A DNA stretch of 5,423 bases from the NCBI GenBank assembly GCA_002453165.1, contig DKGH01000099.1:1-5423 (forward strand), read 5' to 3'. A model generated the notes under the pieces. The model was not told the DNA's origin, searched no databases, and saw nothing but the letters and a program-made list of their open reading frames with translations. The stretch's first letter is position 1. Every line of letters begins with the position of its first letter. Made by a program: the position numbers and the translations under genes. The DNA is from Verrucomicrobia bacterium UBA6775 (GTDB lineage Bacteria; Verrucomicrobiota; Verrucomicrobiia; Limisphaerales; UBA1096). Shown one piece after another: positions 1 through 5,423 of this stretch.

Positions 1-1
1 C

Positions 2-349
2 GCTGCTCAGTTGCCTAAACTTGAGACTACATCGCAGAACAAATTCGAAGGCTCCGGTGCGGTCAACAATTCCGGCAGCATAAACTCGCGTTTTGCAGTG
101 CGTGTCGTGGATGTGTTGCCGAATAAAAATTTGATCATCGAGGGTGTGCGGCGTACTTCGTTTTCAGGGGAAAGCCAGACCATCATATTGCGTGGTACGG
201 TGCGTCCTCAAGACGTGACCCCTGTTAACACGGTGGTGAGTTACAACCTTGCGGATGTGTCGATCCGGTTCAAGGATGAGGGTGTGGTCAATGACAGTCA
301 AAAGAAAGGCTGGTTCGGTAAACTTTGGGACAAGGTATCCCCATTTTAA
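2..349 (+). CDS. flgH: Flagellar L-ring protein FlgH, C-terminal half (5' end outside window)
   Basis: FlgH is an outer-membrane lipoprotein that forms the L ring, the outer part of the bushing through which the flagellar rod turns. The frame is open from base 2 to the TAA at 347-349, giving 115 residues, about half of a typical FlgH of roughly 230. The visible part carries the family hallmarks in order: KFEGSGAVNNSGSI (the FxGxGxxxxxGxI region), VVDVLPNKNLIIEG, a GESQTIILRGTVRP stretch, then the DVSIRFKDEGVVND and KKGWFGKLWDKVSPF ending; family members usually end in GW plus a hydrophobic run and (N/S)P(F/M). The signal peptide and lipobox cysteine lie upstream of the window. The TTG at 11 is internal and should not be taken as the start. 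The stop lies six bases before the first possible flgI start, as expected for an flgH-flgI operon. Confidence 0.95.
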   Translation, partial: AAQLPKLETTSQNKFEGSGAVNNSGSINSRFAVRVVDVLPNKNLIIEGVRRTSFSGESQTIILRGTVRPQDVTPVNTVVSYNLADVSIRFKDEGVVNDSQKKGWFGKLWDKVSPF

Positions 350-355
350 GCTAAC

Positions 356-1714
356 ATGTTGAATTTCTTGTCATCACTGGTGAGGAAACACCGCAGCACT
401 TTTAAGGTGTTGGAAGCGTTGCGGAATTGCGTCCAAAAGCGAACCCTTCGATTAGGCGCGAGGGGCTTTGCTTTCATCGATTCGTTGTCGTTTATGAATC
501 GTACTCCGGTGATGGCAAGTGCTTTACGCCTAGTGATGGCGCTTGGTTCCGTGGCAATGGTCCAAGCGCAGGCACAACCCGCCGGTGGGTTGGCAGCGCC
601 GGCAGCACAAGCCAATGCCGCCCCTCCTTATTATGGTTCAAACCTCAGCGTTCAAGTTCGGGACTTGTGTTTTGTTTTGGGCGCGAGGGATAACCAATTG
701 GTTGGCTACGGGATTGTGTCGGGCCTGGCCGGAGACGGTGACAAGGATCCCGAATTTACACTTCAGGCCGTGGCGAACATGCTCGAACGCTTTGGGTTGA
801 CGCTGCCGCCTTCTGCGCTGACCTCAAAAAATATCGCAGCCGTTGTGTTGACGGCAGACATTCCGCCATTTGTCCGGAGCGGATCAAGAATTGACGTTCA
901 TGTGTCGGCGATGGGCGACGCCCGTTCGCTGCATGGTGCTGTCTTGGCGCGGACCCCCTTGCTTGGGCCGGATGGAACGGTTTATGCCGTCGCACAGGGG
1001 CCGGTGGCAGTGGGTGGTTTTATCGGTGGAATACCGGGGCCGGGCGGTGCGAGCGTGCAAAAGAATCATCCGACCAGCGGACAAATTGTTCGGGGAGCAG
1101 TGGTCGAACGTGAAATTCCCGTGACTTTTGTTAAGGAAAAGAAACTCGAGTTGATCATGCGGCAACCTGACTTTGTTAATGCGAATGCGGTTGCAGATAA
1201 AATTAATGAAATGCTTAGGGAGGGTGGGGTGGTAGACAAGGTGTCCACCCCGGCCTTGGCCAAGGACGGTTCCACCATTCAGGTCATGATTCCGGATGAT
1301 TACACGGCGGATCCGGTACGCTTTCTCGCCCGAATCGAGCAGTTACCCGTGACGGTGAATACGCCGGCTCGGGTGGTGTTGAATGAGCGCACCGGGACGA
1401 TCGTGGCAACATCGCGTGTGGCGGTATCAAGTTGTGCCGTGGCGCACGGCAATATTATCGTAAATATTGCTCAGGGTTATGACATTAGCCAACCGCAGGT
1501 GCCCTTGGCCGGAGGGGCCCCGGTACTATCCCCGGCAACAGATATTGTGATCAACGAGGGTGAAGGTATGCTTACTCCATTCAGGAGTATGCCAACGGTG
1601 CAGGATGTGGCCAAGTCGTTGAACGCGCTTGGGGTGACTCCGCGTGATATGATGGCTATTTTTCAGGCGATGAAACAGGCGGGGGCGTTGCAGGCGGAAT
1701 TAATTTTGAGATAG
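356..1714 (+). CDS. flgI: Flagellar P-ring protein FlgI precursor
   Basis: FlgI is exported to the periplasm and polymerises into the P ring around the rod at the peptidoglycan layer. The full frame is 452 residues; Escherichia coli FlgI has 365. Residues 101-452 align by eye with the whole family: VRDLCFVLGARDNQLVGYGI, SGLAGDGD, the NIAAVVLTADIPPF segment, GSRIDVHVSAMGDARSL, VYAVAQGPVAVGG, GAVVEREIP, SSCAVAHGNI and LNALGVTPRDMMAIFQAMKQ near the end. A good Sec signal peptide starts at M47 (base 494): N-R, a hydrophobic core, then AQA before Q74. An Ala/Pro-rich linker of about 25 residues follows. Codons 1-46 form a basic extension (MLNFLSSLVRKHR...) that family members normally lack. The start at 356 fits operon spacing; 494 fits the signal peptide; neither has a clear Shine-Dalgarno. 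The second cysteine of the E. coli disulphide is replaced (A444). Identity is secure; the start is not. Confidence 0.95.
   Translation: MLNFLSSLVRKHRSTFKVLEALRNCVQKRTLRLGARGFAFIDSLSFMNRTPVMASALRLVMALGSVAMVQAQAQPAGGLAAPAAQANAAPPYYGSNLSVQVRDLCFVLGARDNQLVGYGIVSGLAGDGDKDPEFTLQAVANMLERFGLTLPPSALTSKNIAAVVLTADIPPFVRSGSRIDVHVSAMGDARSLHGAVLARTPLLGPDGTVYAVAQGPVAVGGFIGGIPGPGGASVQKNHPTSGQIVRGAVVEREIPVTFVKEKKLELIMRQPDFVNANAVADKINEMLREGGVVDKVSTPALAKDGSTIQVMIPDDYTADPVRFLARIEQLPVTVNTPARVVLNERTGTIVATSRVAVSSCAVAHGNIIVNIAQGYDISQPQVPLAGGAPVLSPATDIVINEGEGMLTPFRSMPTVQDVAKSLNALGVTPRDMMAIFQAMKQAGALQAELILR
494..574 (+). other. Predicted Sec signal peptide of FlgI
   Basis: Residues M47-A73 of the flgI frame read as a classical signal peptide. 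There is a short n-region with one arginine, a hydrophobic stretch ALRLVMALGSVAMV with a second arginine inside it, and an AQA site for signal peptidase I before Q74. It marks where the exported precursor most likely begins if the 46 upstream codons are not translated. If they are translated, the n-region would be unusually long (about 50 residues, net basic). The assignment is by inspection, without a prediction program. Confidence 0.6.
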
Positions 1715-1718
1715 GAAG
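1713..1718 (+). promoter_or_regulatory. Shine-Dalgarno site that supports the TTG start of flgJ
   Basis: AGGAAG overlaps the flgI stop codon (TAG, 1712-1714) and sits six bases before the TTG at 1725. No ATG or GTG in the flgJ frame lies between this site and the conserved rod-binding domain, so the site is the main reason to accept TTG as the start. Confidence 0.6.
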
Positions 1719-1724
1719 AACCAT

Positions 1725-2075
1725 TTGATACAGGCATCCACAGCAGCTGCAATTGGACTTGGCCAAGCCGACAATGTCGACTTGGCCCAAGTCGCATCTA
1801 ATAGCCAACTTTCTGATGATGAAAAATTAAAGGTTGCGGCAAGGCAATTTGAAGCAATGTTGGCGCGTCAAATACTCAAGGATGCCTATAAACCAATCCT
1901 TGCGAATGGGCTGGAAATGAATGGAGTGTCTGCGGAAATTTATCGTGATATGATTGTTCGACAACTGGGGGATGCGGTTGGCAAAACTGGAGCATTTGGA
2001 ATTTCGACAGCACTCCAGGGGCAATTGGCGGCCGAGCGCTTGGCCAAGCCGGAGGATAAAGGGGGGCAGGAATGA
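1725..2075 (+). CDS. flgJ: FlgJ-like rod-binding protein, single domain, no muramidase
   Basis: FlgJ N-terminal domains assist rod assembly in the periplasm. This product has 116 residues. After a flexible N-terminus of about 30 residues comes the rod-binding signature: VAARQFEAMLARQILKDAYK at about residues 37-56, then a GVSAEIYRDMIVRQLGDAV segment and the GAFGISTALQGQL end, with a charged tail after it. In gamma-proteobacteria FlgJ is about 310 residues and carries a C-terminal peptidoglycan hydrolase domain; here the frame stops cleanly after the first domain. A single-domain version is common outside beta/gamma-proteobacteria, so I read it as natural rather than truncated. The start is a TTG with AGGAAG six bases upstream, 10 bases after flgI. 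The stop overlaps the next start as ATGA, so translation of the downstream chaperone gene is probably coupled. Confidence 0.85.
   Translation: MIQASTAAAIGLGQADNVDLAQVASNSQLSDDEKLKVAARQFEAMLARQILKDAYKPILANGLEMNGVSAEIYRDMIVRQLGDAVGKTGAFGISTALQGQLAAERLAKPEDKGGQE
1757..1793 (+). repeat. Two adjacent short inverted repeats near the flgJ start
   Basis: CTTGGCCAAG at 1758-1767 is a perfect 10-base palindrome. GACTTGGCCCAAGTC at 1779-1793 can fold as a six-base-pair stem with a GCC loop. The two share the ACTTGGCC core and lie 30-70 bases into flgJ. They could form mRNA structure close to the weak TTG start, or simply reflect the coding sequence. Confidence 0.35.
2058..2064 (+). promoter_or_regulatory. 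Ribosome binding site for the flgN-like gene
   Basis: The purine run AAAGGGG (inside AAAGGGGGG, 2058-2066) lies seven bases before the ATG at 2072 and inside the end of flgJ. A second possible site, AAGGAG at 2075-2080, is only three bases before an in-frame ATG at 2084, so the ATG at 2072 is the better start. The two candidates differ by only four residues. Confidence 0.5.
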
Positions 2076-2569
2076 AGGAGAAAATGGACAACTTGGTTCA
2101 GGGATTACGAGAGGAACTGATTCAATATGGTGAAATGTTGACCCTGTTGGAGGAGCAACAGGAGATGATTGTAAACCGATCAGCCGACGGCTTGATTCAA
2201 AACCTAACAGCAATTCATTCGCAAATGGCGGAGATAGCCAAGGTGCGTGATAAGCGTGACGAGCAGCGTCATGAGATCGCCAATGAACTGGATCAGGACG
2301 GGGATATTTCCTTTCGGGATCTGATCGGCTTCTTACCAAGCGAGTACCAATCGCTGACGCAGGCACTGTTGGATGAGGTAAATGGCCTCCTTCAGAAAGC
2401 CAACCAGCGGATGAGGCAGAATCATCTTCTCTTGTCCAGGTCGCTCGATTTTATGCAGCAATTGATCCAAAGCTTGTTCCCAACCCAAGCAGGGCAGACC
2501 TACGATCAAAGCGGCCAGATAGGTGCGGGGTATATACCGCAGCGAACCACATATGAGACGCTGATTTAA
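2072..2569 (+). CDS. flgN: FlgN-like export chaperone for hook-associated proteins
   Basis: The 165-residue product is a mostly helical, Glu/Gln-rich protein with heptad-like leucine spacing. It fits the FlgN family of cytoplasmic chaperones, which hold FlgK and FlgL and bring them to the flagellar export gate. Family-like traits are the N-terminal helix (LREELIQYGEMLTLLEEQQE), a central RDKRDEQRHEI segment, and a late helix (NHLLLSRSLDFMQQLIQSL, about residues 112-130). A TYDQSGQIG tail follows; FlgN proteins often end with a Tyr-x-x-x-Gly element after the last helix. FlgN sequences diverge strongly, so the call leans on context as well: the gene sits between flgJ and flgK-flgL, immediately before its expected clients. 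The ATG at 2072 overlaps the flgJ stop (ATGA). An alternative start is the ATG at 2084. Confidence 0.8.
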   Translation: MKEKMDNLVQGLREELIQYGEMLTLLEEQQEMIVNRSADGLIQNLTAIHSQMAEIAKVRDKRDEQRHEIANELDQDGDISFRDLIGFLPSEYQSLTQALLDEVNGLLQKANQRMRQNHLLLSRSLDFMQQLIQSLFPTQAGQTYDQSGQIGAGYIPQRTTYETLI

Positions 2570-2595
2570 AATCAACCGTTTAGCGTTTAAAAGAT

Positions 2596-4305
2596 ATGCC
2601 AGGATTAACCGGAAGCATCAGCATGGCGCGGTCATCTTTACAGATGAACCAGCGCGCCATCGAGTTGGCCGGTCACAATCTGGCGAATGTCAGTAATCCA
2701 GCCTACGCCCGCCAGCGCCTTGCGTTAGAAACAGCCATCGGAGTCCCCACCGAGAAGGGGTTGCAGGGCGGGGGCGTTGAGATAAGCGGAGTTGAGCAAT
2801 TTCGTGATTTACTGCTGGACAGGCAAGTGGCAAACGAACAGAGCGTTCTGGCTTATCTGGATCAGAAAAAAAAGATTCTACAATACACACAGTCGGCGAT
2901 CGGCCAGGAGTTGGACCGTGCTTCATCCAGCGCAGAGAGTAACGCTGCTTCTCAGGGCGTTAGCGGCCAGATGGGCTTGGGGGATAATCTGACGGATTTT
3001 TTCAATTCACTCCAGGCTCTGAGTACCAATCCTAATTCTCAGGCGTATCGGCAGGTCGTCATATTTAAGGCACAAAACCTTTCCGAAAAATTTAACCGCG
3101 TGGACTTTCGATTGGGGGAATTGGTTCACGACTTAAACGGAGAGTTTGAATCCATGGTGGATGAAGTGAATAACGCTATCATCGGGTTGCAAAAAATGGG
3201 CGACCAAATCAGCAATGCTGAAGCGCTTGGCAACGCAAACGATGTCCGGGATCGGTTCCACAAAAGGTTGGAGGATTTATGTCAATTGGTTGATGTTCAG
3301 TTCGATTTCGAGCCTGTAAATGAGTCGGATACAGACAATAAGGCGATAGATAAGTTAACCCTGTCGATTGGTGGGGTTAATGTGATTGAAAAGGGTGAGT
3401 TGGTTGAAAAGTTGAAGCTGTCAGTCTTTGATGAAAACGGACAGGCGGTGGAGAGGGAAAACAATGTTCTAAGGCGAGGGGACACGGTATTCGTTGAGGC
3501 GGTTAATTCAGCTGAAGGGTTCCAATTGCGGTCGGGTCGAATCAAGGCGGCAATCGATGCGAGGGATTTAACGATCAACGGGTTTAAATCATCAATAGAC
3601 CATATAGCCCAGACGATTAAGACCAGAATTAATGAAGAGTATGTTAAGGGGACTTCACTGCCGGTTATACAGATTTCCGATGTCCTTACTGAAGCGTGGG
3701 GGGCGGGTTCTTCTGGAACACTGAGCGTTCAGGAACTCACGGCAGACCTAAGAACGGGGGATCAAATTCTATTTTCCAATGGCGGTACATTTACGGTTTC
3801 TGAGGATGCTGCTATGGGTTCATCAGGAATCCAGGGCACCTACCAGGGGGCGACCCCACTGACGGCCGGATTGACCGCAACAATTCAGGGCATGGAGTTT
3901 TTTGATACTACTGCTGATGGATTGAAGATAAATGAGCGAGTTGAGTCAAATCCCGGTTTGTTTAACGCCAGCGTCGGGGGGGATGCCGGTAATAATGACA
4001 TGGCATTAAAGTTGGCCAGAATTGCTGATGAAAGACAGGAGACGCTGAGCGGTCAAACGTTCAATGAATCGGTCAATCAGGCGATAGCCGGTTTTGGTCA
4101 GGAGTTGTTCAATGTGGAGACTCAGGCGGTGGATCAAAAAGCAGTGGCACGAATGCTGGAGGAACAGCGTATCTCACTTGGTGGTGTTTCGATCGATGAA
4201 GAGATGGCGAATCTACTGGTTTTTCAGCGTGCGTTTCAAGCCAACGCCAAGTTGATTTCTGTTCTGGATGAAATGTTAGTCGAGGCGATTAGCATCGTTC
4301 GATAA
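2596..4305 (+). CDS. flgK: Flagellar hook-associated protein 1, FlgK
   Basis: FlgK forms the first ring of the hook-filament junction and is exported by the flagellar type III apparatus, so it has no Sec signal. The 569 residues are close to the usual size (about 550 in E. coli). The N-terminal rod/hook motif reads GHNLANVSNPAYARQRL at about residues 26-42, in the place of the usual NxxNxxTxGYxRQ. The next segments suit the FlgK D1 coiled core: VSGQMGLGDNLTDFFNSLQALSTNP, then VVIFKAQNLSEKF. Residues about 235-435 are the variable outer domains and include a beta-rich module (reported separately). The C-terminus is diagnostic: GGVSIDEEMANLLVFQRAFQ, then NAKLISVLDEMLVEAI. The ATG at 2596 places the NLAN motif at the normal distance from the N-terminus, although no good Shine-Dalgarno precedes it. 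An A8 tract lies at 2866-2873. The gene starts 26 bases after the chaperone gene and ends five bases before flgL. Confidence 0.97.
   Translation: MPGLTGSISMARSSLQMNQRAIELAGHNLANVSNPAYARQRLALETAIGVPTEKGLQGGGVEISGVEQFRDLLLDRQVANEQSVLAYLDQKKKILQYTQSAIGQELDRASSSAESNAASQGVSGQMGLGDNLTDFFNSLQALSTNPNSQAYRQVVIFKAQNLSEKFNRVDFRLGELVHDLNGEFESMVDEVNNAIIGLQKMGDQISNAEALGNANDVRDRFHKRLEDLCQLVDVQFDFEPVNESDTDNKAIDKLTLSIGGVNVIEKGELVEKLKLSVFDENGQAVERENNVLRRGDTVFVEAVNSAEGFQLRSGRIKAAIDARDLTINGFKSSIDHIAQTIKTRINEEYVKGTSLPVIQISDVLTEAWGAGSSGTLSVQELTADLRTGDQILFSNGGTFTVSEDAAMGSSGIQGTYQGATPLTAGLTATIQGMEFFDTTADGLKINERVESNPGLFNASVGGDAGNNDMALKLARIADERQETLSGQTFNESVNQAIAGFGQELFNVETQAVDQKAVARMLEEQRISLGGVSIDEEMANLLVFQRAFQANAKLISVLDEMLVEAISIVR
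3700..3897 (+). other. Beta-rich module in the variable domain of FlgK
   Basis: FlgK residues about 369-434, between the D2-type region and the return to the conserved core, are rich in Gly, Thr, Ser and Ala and free of Lys and Cys. The pattern is GTLSVQELTADLRTGDQILF, then NGGTFTVSEDAAMGSSGIQG, then TPLTAGLTATIQG: alternating short strands and turns. From memory, the spacing (LxV-x-x-L-T-x-x-L-x-x-G-D-x-I-x-F) resembles small beta modules seen in phage virion proteins and other surface-exposed structures. In FlgK the outer domains are known to vary between species. The boundaries are estimates and no homology search was possible. Confidence 0.45.
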
Positions 4306-4310
4306 GCGGT

Positions 4311-5246
4311 ATGAGAGTAACGTCAAATAGTTTTCCCACGGCACTTCAATACCAGTTGGAGTCCCTCGCCACGAAGCAGGCAAGGCTTCAGTCGCAGGCG
4401 GCGACTGGTCAACGATTTAGGGCTCCCAGTGAAGATCCCCGGGCGACCCGGAAGGTATTGGAGTTGCAGCAGGAAACTCGTCGATTAAGTCAGTATAATG
4501 AGAACATCGACCTCAGCAGTGAGAAGTTGAATTCGGTTTACGGTGCGATTCAGGCTATTAAAAAGGTATCCGATCGGGCGGGCGAGTTGGCCACCATGGT
4601 TGATGACATGAAATCAAGGGATCAACTGGCGGCATATCGGCAGGAAATCAATCAATTGATTGAACAATCCGTGCAGATAGCAAACACCAATAATCAGTTT
4701 GGTTACATTTTTTCGGGAACGAAATCCAACGCCGAGGCTTATGGCGTTACCCGGAACGAGAATGGGGAAATCTCTGAGGTTGAGTACCAAGGATCAACCG
4801 ATACACTTGGAATTGAAATTGCCAAGGGTTCACCGATTTCGGTTGAGATACCTGGTTCGAATACCACTGAATCAGGAACGCAGGGCTTGTTCGAAACCCG
4901 AGAAGGTAGCTTCTTTTCGAACTTAATCGAGTTAAGGGATAGGCTTGATGGGGGTACCCGGGAAGATGTAGCCTACATCCGGGAAACGGTGACAACCAAC
5001 CTGATGAAGGATGAGTCCAACGTGATATATCACATCTCAAGAGTGGGTGCCCTGGAGGCGAGATTGGAAACAGCCAAGACTCTGGGAACGAGAAGGATTA
5101 CGGCGGCAAATGAGTTCGTGTCGAAGGAGGTTGATGCCGATTTGGCTAAAACCTTGGTAAAGTTGAACGAAATTCAAACTGCGTATCTAGCAGCATTGAA
5201 GTCTGGTGCCACGATCATGAACCAATCACTTCTGGATTATGTATAA
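4311..5246 (+). CDS. flgL: Flagellar hook-associated protein 3, FlgL
   Basis: FlgL is the second junction layer, between FlgK and the flagellin filament; it is related to flagellin and exported without a cleaved signal. At 311 residues it matches E. coli FlgL (317). The flagellin-like N-terminal helices run from residue 1 to about 140: MRVTSNSFPTAL, then LQSQAATGQRFRAPSEDPRA (the TGxR...SEDP element typical of FlgL), then a long coiled segment to QIANTNNQFGYIFSGTKSN. A beta-rich middle follows (EVEYQGSTDTLGIEIAKGSP). The C-terminal helix pair is ALEARLETAKTLGTRRI and VDADLAKTLVKLNEIQTAYLAAL, ending in the SLLDYV tail. It starts five bases after flgK with only a weak AAGCGG purine patch before the ATG, so re-initiation by ribosomes leaving flgK is likely. 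The stop abuts the next possible start (TAAATG). Confidence 0.96.
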   Translation: MRVTSNSFPTALQYQLESLATKQARLQSQAATGQRFRAPSEDPRATRKVLELQQETRRLSQYNENIDLSSEKLNSVYGAIQAIKKVSDRAGELATMVDDMKSRDQLAAYRQEINQLIEQSVQIANTNNQFGYIFSGTKSNAEAYGVTRNENGEISEVEYQGSTDTLGIEIAKGSPISVEIPGSNTTESGTQGLFETREGSFFSNLIELRDRLDGGTREDVAYIRETVTTNLMKDESNVIYHISRVGALEARLETAKTLGTRRITAANEFVSKEVDADLAKTLVKLNEIQTAYLAALKSGATIMNQSLLDYV

Positions 5247-5423
5247 ATGAACTTTGTTAGTGCCAAGATTAGATTATTACGATTATATTCACTAGTATTA
5301 GCCATCACTGGTGCATTCGTGTTGAATTGTGCTCTTGGACAGACTGTCTCTTCGGATGAGGCAAAAACTGCAACCGCGAATCAAAACATCTCTGGCCTTG
5401 ATCAGTTAGATGATTCATCTTCC
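5247..5423 (+). CDS. N-terminus of an unidentified exported protein (3' end outside window)
   Basis: The ATG at 5247 follows the flgL stop with no gap and the frame stays open for 59 codons to the window edge. The N-terminus looks like a Sec signal: MNFVSAKIRLLRLYSLVLAI has three or four basic residues and leads into a hydrophobic core to about residue 28. A possible signal peptidase I site is A-L-G before Q32. The mature part seen so far (TVSSDEAKTATANQNISG and on) is hydrophilic, Ser/Asp/Asn/Thr rich, and looks disordered. N27-C28 is not a proper lipobox because Asn occupies the -1 position. No clear Shine-Dalgarno precedes it. The codons look more A/T-rich than those of flgL. Context suggests an envelope-located flagellar part. 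A FliO-like protein with a cleaved signal is one possibility, but nothing visible decides it. Confidence 0.6.
   Translation, partial: MNFVSAKIRLLRLYSLVLAITGAFVLNCALGQTVSSDEAKTATANQNISGLDQLDDSSS

Noticed and set aside
11..349. Complete small protein starting at the TTG at base 11
   Set aside because: The frame continues upstream to the window edge, and the sequence corresponds to the middle and C-terminal part of FlgH, so the gene is cut by the window boundary.
405..475. Sigma-54 promoter upstream of base 494 in the possible flgI leader
   Set aside because: Several TTGC and GG elements occur, but none has the required GG to GC spacing of the -24/-12 consensus.
1827..2366. Antisense open frame of 179 residues across flgJ and the flgN-like gene
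   Set aside because: It lies opposite two convincing genes, has no recognisable motif, and its composition (Pro, Ser, Arg, His rich) is what a reverse-frame shadow gives.
2529..2538. GGTATATACC palindrome as a promoter -10 region for flgK
   Set aside because: No -35-like element lies about 17 bases upstream, the site is inside the end of the flgN-like gene, and the operon spacing already explains flgK expression.
2567..2595. Sigma-28-type promoter in the 26-base gap before flgK
   Set aside because: A TAAA and a tandem CGTTTA (2577-2582, 2584-2589) are present, but no GCCGATAA-like box occurs at the right distance, and a start site would fall inside flgK.
5322..5336. Lipoprotein lipobox in the last, partial gene
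   Set aside because: The residue before the cysteine is Asn, and the consensus requires Gly, Ala or Ser there; an ordinary signal peptidase I site at ALG/Q fits better.

Overview
The window is a stretch of a flagellar structural operon from a diderm (Gram-negative-type) bacterium. Six consecutive genes lie on the + strand with almost no intergenic space: flgH (3' half only), flgI, a short flgJ (rod-binding domain only), an flgN-like chaperone gene, flgK and flgL. A seventh reading frame begins directly after flgL and runs off the right edge. L-ring and P-ring genes imply an outer membrane and a periplasmic peptidoglycan layer. The FlgK start (NLANVSNPAYARQR) and FlgL start (MRVTSNSFPTAL) remind me of Verrucomicrobiota / PVC-type flagellar proteins. 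That assignment is from memory and weak; base composition by eye is near 50% GC.

Layout: 2-349 flgH C-terminal part; 356-1714 flgI, whose start is doubtful (356 or 494); 1725-2075 flgJ with a TTG start; 2072-2569 flgN-like, overlapping flgJ by ATGA; 2596-4305 flgK; 4311-5246 flgL; 5247-5423 start of an unidentified exported protein. The gaps are 6, 10, -4, 26, 5 and 0 bases, which fits one polycistronic message. I found no convincing promoter or terminator inside the window, and no RNA gene, mobile element or CRISPR array.

How the genes work together: FlgH and FlgI build the L- and P-ring bushing around the rod. The FlgJ-like protein helps rod assembly in the periplasm. The FlgN-like protein is the cytoplasmic export chaperone for FlgK and FlgL. 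FlgK and FlgL form the two-layer junction between hook and filament. Gene order therefore follows assembly order from envelope to hook-filament junction, with the chaperone immediately before its two clients.

This is mostly an ordinary core flagellar region and I do not see a new system in it. The points worth a second look are the long basic N-terminal extension open upstream of the FlgI signal peptide, loss of the C-terminal FlgI cysteine, the muramidase-less FlgJ, a beta-rich module in FlgK, an A8 slippery tract in flgK, clustered TTGGCCAA palindromes, weak Shine-Dalgarno sites at several starts, and the unidentified exported protein after flgL.
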